DNA of 64,000 nt from Notospermus geniculatus (GCA_002633025.1 NMRB01000572.1:161755-225754), one strand, 5' to 3'. Shown: positions 44,297 to 58,322, numbered from the stretch's first letter. Translations and numbers: made by a program. The notes: generated by a model not told the origin, from the letters alone.

Positions 44297-44633
44297 TGCA
44301 ACCAGAACCCGAGTCACATGGGCATAGTGTAATTCTGAAAAAGCAACAATTAAATGGACATTGTTGGTCTTACTGTTATATTCGTCGGTCTACAGATTAT
44401 AGCAATGGCAACTGAAGAGATACTCCATTCTGATATTCGACTCTGGTAGAAATATGACCTGGCGATATCTTACGTCACGTTCGATTCCGTGGCGTGGGTG
44501 GGTCAGGTGTGGGTGTGAGTTTAAGGCCGGAGTGTCAGGTGAAACTCTAGATTGTAGTTAGGTAATGAAATCTGACGTCAGTCTGTTAAAATTAAGTGAG
44601 AAAAAGGCGGAATTCAATCGCAAACAGGCATGA

Positions 44634-44779
44634 CAGGCGCGAATCCGGGGGGGGGGGCGCCGGGCGCTCGCCTCCCCTTTTAGCCAACAAATCTGTAAAA
44701 ATTCTGGAATTTGGCGAAAATTTCAATTTTCCTCGCACAGTGCGCCCATTCTTAGTCCCAAATCCTGGATCCGCCCCTG
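44634..44779. mobile_element. hAT-like MITE (B copy), 146 bp
   Basis: CAGGCGCGAATCC start with an 11-G run, GGATCCGCCCCTG end. Allelic to 28346-28500 with an extra short piece before it. Confidence 0.7.
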
Positions 44780-45513
44780 GCATATGCTCAAAGTTCGGTA
44801 GCCTGCAGACCTAAAAATGACAATAACCAGGCGCAGCAAGGCAAGGAAAAGGGAACAACTAAAATCTTGCCGTAGATTCTGAGAATCGGCGTAGATATGT
44901 ATATAAATCAATTGTGCAAGGCATCCGAATACAATTTACGATGCAAGCGGTGTAACTTGTATTTACCAAACATGAGATGATATTGCAGGTCTGACATCCT
45001 CGAGTCGGACGGGGAGACCGTGTTCCTGTGAGATGTTGACAAGTCCATGGCATCCATGGTGGTGTTTCGTGTAGCGTCCACTGGCCAAAGACACTGCCTA
45101 TCGCACAGAATACGTAGTCCGTACTGAGCTGAGCAAGGCCGACGCTGATTACGAAACATCAGTCCCAACCCTTTAAACAAGTGGTAGCCAATATTTCATA
45201 TGAGTTAGGTCATCAAACCACAAGGTGGACAATAACTCTTGGATAGGCCTATGTCGGTTCATAGAATACTACCGCCTATGAACTACTCCAATCTTCTGGC
45301 GATCGCTAATAGACAGGTTGAGATACAAAATATGTACGGATACGTTTGCGTATCGTTTTCCGGTTCAGAATGCAGCACTGGGCGTTTCTACACAGTGGGG
45401 TACATCCACCGCCCATGACAGCGAGGAGTCTTGTTATCAGAGGGGGACGCGCAATAGCTGTAAGAGCATTGATTCAGTATTGTTATCAGCGGTCATTCCT
45501 GCCTCCTGTATGG

Positions 45514-45803
45514 TCCAATTACACTGAAATATTGATAACTGCATCTTATATTAAGCCTCCCCGAACATGAGCATGACAAGCCCCCGGTCTGGCATTAAAA
45601 CGAGCAGTTTGTCATGTCCCCTGATAATCCACTCATCCGTAATCAAACAGTTGATTCCAAGATTCACGAATTCAAAAATCAATTTACCATTCGGCTGACA
45701 AACCGCGAAATGGGATATGTTTAAGATCTACCTCGGCCGAGTCGGGTTACGACGTCGGGGCGACTCGGGCTCGGGTCCGATGACTCAGGCCATGCATTAT
45801 AAA
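45514..45803. promoter_or_regulatory. B counterpart of the identical block 29286-29575
   Basis: No difference over 290 bases. Divergence resumes right after TATAAAGGA. Confidence 0.45.
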
Positions 45804-46457
45804 GGAGACCGACGAGCGGTAATATGATTTGGTGATGTTACAAAGGGTAAACAGACTAATATGTATATACTTTGTCTACTCTTTTGTTACATCCGCATCT
45901 TTTATTCATATTTGGACCCCTGAGGGACCGAGATGGATGTAAAACGGACGAGTTGACCACAGGAGGATAGGTGTCCCTTCCATTTTCGCTCAAACAGAAT
46001 TCTTTCGATTGGTGAGTTTGTTGGGGAAACCGTGTAATTGTATCCCCGTTTGGGAAGATACGTCAAGCTCTTTATCAAATTCATACGATATGATCTGTTA
46101 GAAGATATATTAGACGCTAAATCAAACGTGAAAAGTGTCTATGAAAAGTTGTTACATGTATACCATTGGTGATTTTTATTTGATTTGGGTAAGAATTTAG
46201 TTCATTGAGTTGGCAGCGGAGTTGTTGTGGATGTGGCGGTGGTGTCACGTTAGGCCATCACTCGGCAACCGAATCTTTGGAAGAAATTATCGCCGAAAAC
46301 CCTTGGGCATCGAATTGCCATTGCACCGAGAAGGGCAAACATTCTTTTCGACAATTTTCTACAACCCCTATTGAAAGATTTGATAAACAAAGGGGTTTCT
46401 GTGGTCACGAAAGGACAGGGACAAACTCTTCCCACAGATCTTGCAGTCAGAAAGGGG

Positions 46458-46712
46458 GTAAGAAATAAAACTGGAAAATAAGAAGTGCGAAATTTTGGAA
46501 TTTTGCACGAATTTGTCAATTTCTCAAATTGGGAGAAAAAAATTTCCCATTTTGAGAAATATCGCCCGAAAAATCAGACAAAATCAAAATGTCATGTCAT
46601 TTTAAGAAAATTTCTCAAAATGGGAACAAAATCTTCCAATTTGAGAAATTGAAAAATTCGCGCAAAATTCCAAAAAATTTCCCACTTCTTATTTTCCACT
46701 TTTATTTCTTAC
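46458..46712. mobile_element. AT-rich foldback element (B copy)
   Basis: Allelic to 30223-30472, with several indels in the arms. Confidence 0.8.
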
Positions 46713-48361
46713 TCGAGTATTTACTCGGAACTAGAAGTTCCGTCATATGGTCATTTACTGAAAAATTCCACAGGTGTATGTGTCAAGTTCAGTCAGTCAG
46801 TCACTTCAGGAATTGCTGATCTACTCGTTGGTCATCAGCTACTTGGCATCAATCGATCAGGTACCGACAGAGGCCGGCCAGCCACCACAGTTCTTGGGTT
46901 TGGGACTTCCTCAACGTTGTTTGGGAATGTCGAAACCTACCTTGGACCTCAACCTTCTTGGAATCCTCATTGTCCATTCTATAAACCATATGTCCCACCG
47001 AAAACACAATTTTAATGTTTCCCAACAGCATGTAGTATACCAGAAGCTTTATATAATGATGTCACATCCAAATTCTTTTGGTTGAGCCTCGGACAGTCTG
47101 GCGCAGTTCTTCTGTCACCTTGAGGACTTTTGGACTAATTGGGCCCTTAAATTCCTGGGGGGCTGTAGTCCTTTAAAGGCTCATTACCTCCCAGTCGAGG
47201 ACCATAAGACATTCTAAATACAACAGTAGATGGTTTGGTAAGGGTTTATAAGGGACCAATTAAGGGGCATTAAGACTTGGACTTACACCTTGTGGGATCA
47301 GTCCACTGCATCGACCATGTGGGTTGTAAGCTAGCCTAATGACTTCCATGAAAGTCCCGGAAATATTATTTTTTTCTACGAAGTAAATCCTGATATTAGG
47401 GATTGACAGCAAAACTTCATTGACTTTCAAAAATAAAGATCATCCCCTCATCAGATCTTGAAATCATAATTCTGGCAGAAAAGACAAGCTGGCCCAATCT
47501 GAGATGGCCAACGATCCTTCCCAAATGAAACGACCACAGTGCTTTTATCACTGAAATGGTCTAAAAGATGGGCTCGAACCAAGCCCAACGCTAGTGCCTC
47601 ATAGACCTCCACCTCCCACAGACGTTGCTTTTACTGCTCGCGCGTGAAAGCTGGTAAAAATAGGTCAAGTTGACCTAATTTGACCCAAGTGGCCATTCCA
47701 TCCTTCGCAGGACAACCGATCACTGGCACCACTGGTGGCATTTTGCTTCTATTATCACTGAAAGTGAAATGGAACGATAGGCTCGAACGTGGCCTAACGT
47801 TTGCCTTTTCTGTAGACCTTTCCCTTACTGGACGTGAACGCTGTACGCTGCATCGTCAAAGATCATCACATCAATATGGCGTATTGTAGAATACTTGGAT
47901 CAGACACGACTACCATGGTGCCTTTTGAAAATATTTGTTAAATGACGTATCTAGGCCAGGGTGGGTTAATCCCAAGTTTGTACACGATTCTCGCGGGAAT
48001 GCACTGCCAGTATTTTCACATGCTCTCCATCAGCAATATCATTAGTAGATAAGACCACTGCGACACTTGGCGCAATGGATCGCACTAATTGGTTTCGTTA
48101 TTGCCAGGTCGGTGCTATGTAACATACACCAGGCTAACATAGCGATCATATGACCGTGTCGGGGCTATTTCCTATACACTGAAGGTTGATGGTGATCATG
48201 TGATTATACGGGACCGATCAGACGATGAGACGGCTAATGAAACTGAGATGAACAAGAGAAAGAAGATACAGTGAGACAGAATGCGACGGTATGAGAACTT
48301 AACGAGAGTGTGGCAGTCATTAGCTTGTATTTAGACGATAGGTGGCGGTAGTGAGAGTCTT

Positions 48362-48600
48362 ACGACAACAACAACGAAATGGAGGCCAAGTTCCGCATTT
48401 CTTCCGGCGCCACCATTGAGGGCCGAGACGGCATTCTTGGGAACAACAACAGCAAAATCCGGGCTCAAACGCCACCAGTGAGGGCTGCGATGGGGCCCAT
48501 TTACCTCGAACAGGCTAAAACAACAACAAAATGTTGATGTCAAGTTGCCGATCCACTTCCGGTGCCACCAGGGATGGCCGCGATGGGGACCTTTTGACCT
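48362..48600. repeat. three-unit tandem repeat (B copy)
   Basis: Allelic to 32397-32643. Same ACAACAAC / AAATGG / CTTCCGG modules with indels. Confidence 0.75.
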
Positions 48601-50682
48601 CGACTAGGTCACATCTGATCGCAGGTTTGGCTACTCCTTCCAGTAGGCCATGGTGCAGTCATCTAAAAGGAAGTCCAGACGGCAATGAGCCAGGCAGAAG
48701 GAAAGAAGTGGCAAGCGTAAGCAATGATTGAGAGGGATATCTGACTGACGTTTGAGGGACAGGTGACCATTGCCAAAACTTGACCGAATTAGGACGTTGA
48801 CGGGGGTGTGCCAACAAGGACGAGAGATTTGGGCAAAGAACACAAGGGGGTTGGTATGGGACCACAGGTACTGTGTCTTGGGTATTTTTTGGGTAGTACG
48901 CCCCACGCACAGCAAGCTGACTGACAGCACTGGATGAAGTAGGACATCTTTACTCTGTGTGTTATAAAATCCATTTTTATCAGAAATCCCATGTTGAATT
49001 TACAACAGCAATTTTGACGTTATGAAGTGACTCAGGATGAGGTCATGGTTTTATGCATGTATTTCGGTTAGCAGACGAGTTCGTGATATCAAATGCTATC
49101 AAATTAATTGGAGTTTAATTAGTCTGAACTCAGTCATTAACATATTCCTAATCCTTACTCTTCAAATGGTTCAATTACGTGTACATTCCATGAAATAGGA
49201 AAGAACAGTGTTATTTTTGAGACTATGCCATGCAAATGGTGTCAGTGGTGTTAGTGGCGTCAGCCCTTTTTCTTCTAGTTCTATGTTTCTTTAATGTATC
49301 AAATAAATTCCTTATTACTCGCTCTCGCTCTTCTGGTGTCAGTTTTGCATCGTCCAGATGGCATGGAGGCTAATAGTGAGGTTTAGACCGCCAGTCATCA
49401 ACGCTAACCCTAACTCAATCGACGTCACGTATGTTCTATGAATGGTTGATGACGTTATTATCCTTTCTGAAAGTTTTAAAGTTTATCCTTTTATCCTATT
49501 ATCGTTTATGTTGTCGTAGGACTTCTAGTTCTAAACATCGTTATTCAATTTTGGGTTCACTGCTCGGTGGCGAGTGCACAGAGCCAAGCAGAGGATATGA
49601 AAAAATAGATGATACAAACCATAGAAGAAGTGCCAAAATGGCGCCGGATGAAATCGAAAATATGTTCGTTTTATGTGAGGAATGACGCAACAACCACGAT
49701 AAAATGCCGAATAACACACAGATATCTATCGCCCTGACGCGATCGTTCAAAGTAGAATAAAATAACCCAATATCAATCACACAGGACAACGAAAAATGGC
49801 CAAGTTTTTTTCCCATCGTGGGAGTTTACCATCGTGGCATGTAATATAATCGTGATGGGGTTATACTAATGAGGAAATAATTAGTCCTATTATAAAACCA
49901 CTTATTGTTGTCCTTCGCAAGTACAAGTTCGTTGAATGTAATTAAGTTCAGATTGTGTTTTTCTATGTTAAGATCGAGAAATTCGTGATAGTTTTGAGTG
50001 TTCCACCTTAAGAAGGTGTTAAATTTGTATGTTACTTTCAGGGCAGTGTACACCGATGATACCATGGAACACGCGGTCCAATTGGTTTCTGTTGGGTCCA
50101 TGGGATGGTGTGCAATTTGGACGATTCCGTGTCTGACAATCGGAAACTTCGGTCTCGCTGTTTTGACCACCGTATGGAGCTGGGGACCGAATTTAAATCA
50201 TTAACGAGTCCGGGACGGCGGAGGCTGATGTGAGCGTGGGGAGACCACCACATGAAAGATTCGTCTCCACGGTCGCCCCTCGTTCCTCTGATGGAGGGCC
50301 CGACCAAAGCGACGGGAAAGTTTGGGCCACCGGCAAATTGCACCATTATATCCAACGTCATATTCCCGTGGTTGGTGTGGTAGCCGAGGAAACAACCAGT
50401 GTTTTTGTTAGTAACGTAGGCGACATGGAGAATCAAATGAACCACCCCCTAATACAATAACAACAGCCAATGTATTTGTTAGGTACGTAGGTGGCACGGA
50501 AAAAGTTACAACCAAACGACCAAACCCAATGTCAACAGTCATTGCATCAGTATGACACGAGTGAAAACACTAGCAGACGATCCGCCCCCTACCACAATAA
50601 CAACAGCCAAATCATTTGTTAGTGTTGTAGGGGACACGGAGTGAGTGCGTGACGGGCCCATACATTGCCATGACCAACCACG

Positions 50683-50994
50683 AAATCCTGGGAGGTTTCA
50701 CTTTAATTACACATCGCGCCAGAGCGCATGCAAGGGTTGCTTATTAGTCTCGTCCAGCCAATTAGGGTGGATGAGTTCCAGAATGACAATAGGGTGTTGC
50801 GCATGCAGCCTGGCCCATTAGGCTGATTAGCAGGGCTGGCTCACTGGAGAACCACTTAAACTTCCCATAATGGTTAAGCAGCTTCAATTTGGTTATGCCA
50901 TTATGGGAAATTCACTCTAGGAGAATTTATAATTGAGGTGGGTATATTTAAACTGTAGTGTGTTATTTTTGTCGTAGAGGTTGAGAGGTTTCCA
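50683..50994. promoter_or_regulatory. B counterpart of the identical block 34739-35050
   Basis: 312 bases without a difference, including the CCATAATGG / CCATTATGG inverted pair. Confidence 0.5.
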
Positions 50995-52615
50995 AACGTA
51001 GACTCGTCACTGTTGCGGTGTACATTTGTACCAACTCGTTATATCAAGATATCTTTGTAAACAGTCTCATTTTTTTCAAATTATGTTGTTTTTATCAATC
51101 TAACAAAGCAACATGTACTTTAGTTTCTGCCTCAAATAAGTTATCCGGACAGTTCCTGTCGTATCACCCGTTCTTATCTCAACACGTCTCGAAAACCTCC
51201 CAACACCATGGCACCCCGCCATTTTCTCTCATGATCTCACCATCGTCGCGAGATCTCACAGCGTCTGTCACGTGATACGATACGTCTGAATGTTTGCACA
51301 CAGATATCCAACAGGCACGCAGCAAATTTAAGCTCTCGACGAACAAAAAGAAAAAACAATCATAATGAGGGGTATATCACGCAAGTCGGATGTCATGAAA
51401 TGTGCTAAAAAAATAAAAAATAAAAAGTAGCAGGTATCACCATGCACCAAGAGACCAGTAATTAGCAAGGGAGTGTTGCTTTTGGAAACTAACACGGTGG
51501 GAAAACACGGTTTGGGTATTCGCTCAGTAGGTTCGGCTATTCTTGATTTCGGTGTAACGTTTTCCAGTGTTTGCTATATCTCAGAGTTTCCATACAAAAG
51601 ACAGCTAGAGAGACCACGAGTTTTCAGTAGGGCAACAGAGAAATCGCTGCACAGTGTACCCATTATAATGTGGGAAAACGGGAACACCGTGACTCACTTT
51701 ACAGTTCCACTGAAAATGTTTTCAAGTCCTTATATATTGGTAGGGATGCAGAAAGACTAAAAGATGACAGAAAATGCGTGGAAAAACTAAACGGAAGTCG
51801 AAATACATGTACTGTGTTGTTGTTAACAGCCTCACTTAGTATGTCAGTACATATACCTATGAGACTGTTACCATGGTTCCATTGGCTTTTCCTTGGAACA
51901 ATTCAACAAACTTTTCATCTTAATAACGATTAGCGTTATGGATACGTTGATTAAGTCCTGTATGTATGTCGGCGTTGTAGCCAAGGCTTGCTGATTCGCT
52001 CCATGTGATGTGGCGCGAATTTAGTAATGGCAGGGATCGTGGGGCCATCCCTCCCCAAGTTCAAAAGCCTTTTCTAAAGGACAGGCGAAATTCAATGGGC
52101 TGCCACAGTATAGGCACAGGATTCAAGTTATGCTCTACATAAACAGGTTTATCTGCCAAAATTTTCTCGCTAGGGGCCTCGTTCACACTTTGGTGACGGG
52201 GCCCCCTTCCCTACGAAATTTTTCGGTGAATGATTATGTAATGAGGGAAACTAAAATCCTTGCACAGGCAAGGATTCTTGGCACACCTGCCGACCACAGG
52301 CAGCGATCTGACCACGACGACACGACGACTCATCTGAATCTTCTGGCGGTTACATCAGCATCATCAACTAAGACAAAGGTTCAAAAAAATATGTAACGTT
52401 ACTTTTCATCTGGACTCTGGGGTCGCACTATTTGGAGGTTTCATGCGACCTGCCAGTTCCTCGACAACCCAAGGTCAAAGTCACTGACCGATGTCAAAAT
52501 ATCGCCAAACGCTGTCCAAGCGGACTGGTATGACTGGTAGCTTCTCCTCATGTGACCGATGACGTCACTGAGGGCGATGAAAACATAGAACCAGTCGCAA
52601 GAGGGTTTCCCTGAA

Positions 52616-52829
52616 CGCCTCTGACGTTATATTTATTAATCCACTATATTGTATAACATGTAATTACTAAATAGCAGTCCATTATGGAAATTGATTGCAT
52701 CTGCAAACACTAACACCCAATTTGTTAATGTCGAGGATTTTTTCGTGTTGTTGGTAAAACCATTGGCGAAATGTATTTGTAAATTACCGCGAGAGACAAG
52801 GGAATACAATAGAGTAGATTTCACGGACC
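52616..52829. promoter_or_regulatory. B counterpart of the identical block 36955-37168
   Basis: 214 bases without a difference; the flanks show substitutions and indels. Confidence 0.42.
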
Positions 52830-52935
52830 TAAATTGTAGTGGCAAAACTGGGCAACGTGGAGTATCGTTGAAGAACGCCATCAATGAAAAAGTAGTTGCC
52901 TTCCAACGCTGTGGTTACTCCGTAAGGTAGCCCAG

Positions 52936-53153
52936 ATAAAGCCCACCGTCACATATCCACTCCGGGGCCCGTACGGCAAGTAAAAACAGACAGATTGCCC
53001 CTGATCCCCGGGGAATGAAAACCGTAGAAATGAAAATGAAAATGAAAATGAAAATCGTAATGGACGGACCCATACTGTCTCTAAAATTACGGCAAGCCGC
53101 TGGGGGGTGGGGAAAGTCGTACGGGGCCCGGTGGATATGTGACAGGGTCTTTA
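52936..53153. mobile_element. MULE-like MITE inserted in a SINE head (B copy)
   Basis: Exact 10-bp flanks GGTAGCCCAG at 52926-52935 and 53154-53163. Interior has an ATGAAA microsatellite of different length from A. Confidence 0.8.
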
Positions 53154-53430
53154 GGTAGCCCAGCAAGCGGGAGGTTTTGGGTTCGAATCCAGCCTAGGCC
53201 ATAGGATTAATTATCCCTGGTTCCTCATCCGCCCCATGGGACAGTAAGCTGTGGTGCCTTGTACCTTGTCATAAGGCCAAGTAAAAGACCCCATCCAAGT
53301 GAGGAACATGAATAGCTTGAGACGGCCTCTGCCGTACTTACCACGGCCAATAACGCTGACGGAGGCCGATAATCCGGGAATTCCCACCAAATTCGGAGTC
53401 GACAAAAGGAAGACACCCCAAAAATCGTTT
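53154..53430 (+). repeat. tRNA-derived SINE, uninterrupted (B copy)
   Basis: TAGCCCAGCAAGCGG, GGTTCGAATCC (53180-53190), then CAAGTAAAAGACCCCATC and GCCGTACTTACC in one piece. The 3' limit is approximate. Confidence 0.8.
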
Positions 53431-54176
53431 AGATTATCACTATGAATATTCCAGAATTACTATCATGAGTGTATAGGAATGAGAACCACCTGGCTCATAT
53501 CCGCGTCCCCAAGTTTTGGCCTCGCACCCAATTAGTGAGTCCAACTAACCCTATTTTCACTCACCTTTTTACCTAATTAGACCAAATAAAGCCTAGGCAT
53601 TCAGTCCCAGCACTAACTAGCGACACAGCACAGCAGGCAAGTCCACGAGTACAATCTCAGATAATGATCGTTTCAGAATTCGATTTACCGTTCGAAGTGT
53701 TATTGTGGGTGGCTAAAACCCGCAGCGGGTCACCCAAAATATGCTCTCAGTCAAGACTAACAGTTATCCTCCATTCCAAACTGTGTAGCCAAACCTTACG
53801 CCTGGAACATCTGTGAAGAGTGTACAGGAACTTCGCTCAGGGTGACGTGAAATGGTCTTCGAGACAGTTCACCAAAAGTTGGACAAAGAAACGCCTACAA
53901 ACTACACAACGAAAGCACTCATTTTGGGGCCTTCAAACGGTGCTTTCGCACTTCACAAATGCTTCATAGTAGCCCAACAGAGCGTGTTGAAAAGTCTACA
54001 TAATGATATTCTAATTGCAAATTTGTCTATTCGATGATACCATGGGTGTGTACTATGACATGTTGTATTTGGTGACAATATCAATGTTGGATGGGTCTTA
54101 TTCGGGAGAAGTTAGGCGTGTTGTTAATTCATGTGAGGCGGGGAGGTAATGCTAGACGAGATGACCTGGGTGATGG

Positions 54177-54254
54177 NNNNNNNNNNNNNNNNNNNNNNNN
54201 NNNNNNNNNNNNNNNNNNNNNNNNNNNNNNNNNNNNNNNNNNNNNNNNNNNNNN
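54177..54254. other. assembly gap (78 N) before a G-run
   Basis: Same position as the right edge of the A gap, directly before GGGGGGCGCTGAAGG. Confidence 0.95.
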
Positions 54255-54892
54255 GGGGGGGCGCTGAAGGCAGATACGTTCCAACTACATTCCTAGTGTT
54301 GCAGGAGGGTCCATCCTCTCTAAATGTCCATTGAAGCCCCGATTCTGGCTGAATGGCGACCCGATACAATAGCGATGTTGCAACATTGTCGGCCAAAGAA
54401 GGCTTCTTCCCATCCCGGCGCGTGCGCTCCAGCAAAATTCAAATTTAAAAATTTTTTGAAAATGCGCTCCAGCATGACAGCCTCGATAGAACACTTGTCC
54501 CAACATCGCAAAGGCAGTAAGTGCTGGTAATAACACAAATGCCCGAGATATCATAATGGTTAAAACCCGCAGGCACTGACTGAAATATCGAAAAGGTATC
54601 TCATGGTTGAGAACAATATAGAATTTAAAGCTGCGGAAAAAAAGACAGGTTGACCTCAGATGAAAAATCCTTTAGTAGAACTTGCCAGAAATCGTGAGTG
54701 CATCCCGACTAGTCCTCGGGCTCAATATCTGCAGTAAATCAATTGCTCCAGCATCAGACATCGCCTCCCTTGACGGCAAACAGTCAGGTATTGATGCCTG
54801 CGGCGAAGTTCATGCGCGAAATCGTTGTCAGTTGTTGTAATACCAATCTGTTGCAAAAGTACCAGTAGAGTCTTCTTGTGGCCCAGCCCACC

Positions 54893-54991
54893 CATCTTGG
54901 CTACCAAGTTGTGACATCGCTCCGCCCTCCGACTACGCTCGCACAGACGTAGTCTTTATGACGTAGCCAATACACGTGGAGTTCCAGGATG
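54893..54991. mobile_element. 99-bp non-autonomous transposon, in B only
   Basis: Ends CATCTTGG and CCAGGATG; exact 8-bp duplication AGCCCACC (54885-54892 and 54992-54999). A has one AGCCCACC in an empty site near 40770. Termini match the 483-bp element at 55317. Confidence 0.9.
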
Positions 54992-55316
54992 AGCCCACCA
55001 AGACCCAAGTTAGGGCCTACGTCGTAGCCTACTGCTGGTACCTGGAGCATGTTGAGCGCGCAGGTTCTATATGAGCGAGGTTTGCACGTAGGCCTAGCAC
55101 AGCTTTTAGGAATGCGGATTGTTTGAACGACTGACTGCTGAGCGCGAGACTACCCCACAGAGGCATTTCTGGAGCCAATCTATTGCAAAGTACGAGGGTG
55201 TCCTCTTGAGCCCTAGCCAACCAAGACCCAAGTTAAGTCGTACTGCTAGTAACCTTGAGCATGTTGAGCGCACAGGTTCTGTGTGAGCGAGGTTTGCACG
55301 TACAGCACAGCTGTGT

Positions 55317-55799
55317 CATCCAGGCCTACCTGGGGTAGTGCGTCATTCCGTCGAACTACAGACTTCTACCCCAGGCAGCAATACCCACTACACACTGTTC
55401 AAGGTGGCTGTTCCATTTAGTTTACGTGCCAAATATTAGCCAATCAGATTACGCGTTGCAGAAGAGCCTTGGATTGCAAGTTGCCATGTCAGCTGTAGAG
55501 TGCACTGCAATGGATCGAATCGAGCAAATGTTTCCCGATTTATGTCTCGCAAAATGCTTGGATTTCCAGTAAATTTCCGACATTACGGACAAAACTGTAC
55601 TTAAAATGTACAACAAAAAATATTTGTATTCCTGGAAGTCAGATTGACAGACGACGCCGCGAGTTTATAAAAGGGGCATTTTGATTGGCCACTCGCGACT
55701 AGGACCAAGCCGTGAAATAGAAATGCTGCTATTGACGCCAGGGGTATGAGTGATGTAACAGGAGGTGTAGTCACGCGATGCCCCTGGTGTGCCAGGATG
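55317..55799. mobile_element. 483-bp non-autonomous transposon, in B only
   Basis: Ends CATCCAGGCCTACCTGGGG and CCCCTGGTGTGCCAGGATG are inverted repeats. Exact 8-bp duplication AGCTGTGT (55309-55316 and 55800-55807); A has the empty site at 41370-41377. No transposase frame. hAT-like by duplication length. Confidence 0.92.
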
Positions 55800-56333
55800 A
55801 GCTGTGTACGAATGCAGATTGTTTGAACGACTGACTGCTAAGCGCGAGACTACATGTACCCCCACAGAAGCATTTCTGGAGCTGAACAGAAAAAGAAATC
55901 AAAACGTAATCGTTATGACTATTTTAGTTCTGCGGCATGCAATGTACTATATGGAACCGTTGCAAAAAAAGCTAGTCATTTCGAACTTTGCACTGAGTTA
56001 CGTGTTACTGATAGTTGTCACGAAAATAATTGCTGATTGAAGAGTTAATATCGATAAAATGCTGCATAATATTTGCTCAAAGTACAGAAAAAACGCACAC
56101 ATTTTCAATGAAGCTTCATGTCGAAAAAAGCAGGAACAAAACAGTAGAATATTTATAAAGAACATTTTCAAATTACACATTTTTAATACCTTTGTATTTG
56201 AAAGACACATTAGTACATGTACATGTACGTGTACATGAAATACAAAACACACACAAAGATGGCGAACCTTTCTCAGTGAACGTACACTTTAAAATTAGCA
56301 CATTTAAATGAATTCAAAGCCACTAGCATTCGT

Positions 56334-56752
56334 AAGTCGAATACGCGCTTCTACGTCCTTCAAAGTAACCACAAACCTAAGTCGAATGCGCTTCTATGTC
56401 ATTCAAAGTGATCACATATCTAGTCGAATACGCTTCTATCATTCAAAGTGATCACATATCTAAGTCGAATACGCTTGTATGTCATTCAAAGTGATTATAT
56501 ATCTAAGTCGAATGCGCTTCTACTTCATTCAAAGTGATCACATATCTAGTCGAATACGGTTCTCCGTCATTCAAAGTGATCACATATCTAGTCGAATACG
56601 CTTCTACGTCATTCAAAGTGATCACATATCTAAGCCGAATACGCTTCTACGTCATTCAAAATGATCACATATCTAAGTCGAATACGCTTCTACGTCGTTC
56701 AAAGTGATCACATCCCAAAATCAAATACGCTACGTCCATCATAGTGACCTGC
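56334..56752. repeat. minisatellite, 43-bp unit (B copy)
   Basis: Allelic to 41895-42312. About 9.5 units, most with AAAGTGATCACATATC. Confidence 0.9.
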
Positions 56753-58322
56753 ACCGGTGGGTGTCTCTACAAATCTGAAGTAAGAGCATTTACTAATGTT
56801 CTTTATACCACCAAAGTCTAACCGCGAAACTATTTTGTAGTTGATCCAATAAACAGGCCGACTGATAATTTTTCAGTCGTATGTCGGTTTCTAAAACACC
56901 TTCCTTTTGATCGTTTGTATTCGATGATGAGTCACAAATAGTCATAGAAACCCAACGAACACAGGTCACATTGTACATGCATTATAGTGATGGTGAAAAA
57001 GTGTATGTAAGAGAGACGATGTTCTTTAAGAGAAAACGACAGGGGATTGAAAAATCGCGCTCATGTCGACTGGTGATAGTGGAAGGTTGAAAATACATCG
57101 GAGCGTAAGACTCGCTGCTAATGTAACACTTTGTGAGATCAAAGAGTAGCTGGTACAAAAAGGAAAAGCTAGCATTTAGCTTAGTGCAACGTACATGGGT
57201 TGTCTCATCTCATCAAAACATTAGCATGTCATGGGTTATAGGAAAATCTGGCATTTCGGCGTATCTTCAGGCTCTGATCTGAGATTGATCCTAGGGTCGT
57301 TTGAGTGGGTCGCGATAAGGGTTGTGTATGCCACACGTGTAGCTTAGAATGTTGGAGTAAATCTGTGAAATGAAAGACTTCGACGCCCGGCTTCGACGGA
57401 CCCCACCGAATGATTGGCGAATTTTCCCTTCGTGTCAACGCAGACATGGCAGAGCGGCGAATCGAGGCTGCTGAACTACAGCTTCTGAACTGCCCTCCTG
57501 TGAATAGCTTCTACTGGACCGTGCACTGATGTAACATATACTCTAAACTCAATTTTAGGGTCATCAGTATTTTCATACTAGAAACATGGCCATGCCCCAG
57601 AACTAAAGAGACCCACTCCGCCCTTGAGGTAACAGCCAATGGCTGTGTTGCGTCTTGGTCACGTGGTTGAATGAGCCTGAACAACGTGCTGGGAAACCCT
57701 GCCACTCCAAACCCCATTAGGCCTATATGAAATTTAGATGAGTTGCAGGAGTCGAATCAGGTCAAACCAGACGTCATAATGCCGTTTTGGCCCCTGCATG
57801 TTGGACTGCATCTTTTGAGTTACATGTATGACGTCTGGCTTGACTTCGGTGAAGTTGCTGTGACGATGACCTAATTCGATTTAATCTGCAACTCATCTAT
57901 ACGTCACAAAAAAGTTAAATTTTGTAAAAAGTGCGCTGAAAGTTTTTGCCACTTTATAGAATGCGTTATTAGACTATACACCTCTAGATAATAGCTTAGG
58001 TACTCATTTGAGAGCGATACCATGAATTAATAGGCAATTAGACGTATATGAAGCGGACAATATCGAGCCACGTCCAGGACGATTCATTAGTGGACTAAAA
58101 GCATTTACAATGTTTGTCTATCGCTAGAACATTCTTAAACCATTTTTGACTTATTATAATAATTTCACGAAATCGGTGTCTCATTTAAACCTTTTGAAGT
58201 GGTAACTCGAGCGAGTTTCGTCGGAAAAAACACAGCTTTGGCGGCCATTATGAAGTTTATAATGGAGAAATCGTAATTTAGCCGCCCTCTTGAGTGCAAT
58301 AGCAACCCCATTTAGTTTCAAC

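Larger units (their letters stand above)
43743..58322. repeat. duplicated block B (second haplotype copy), about 14.6 kb
   Basis: Partner of 27556-43741; it continues into unique DNA at 58323. B-only pieces are 44198-44296, 54893-54991 and 55317-55799, all with target duplications. Confidence 0.95.
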
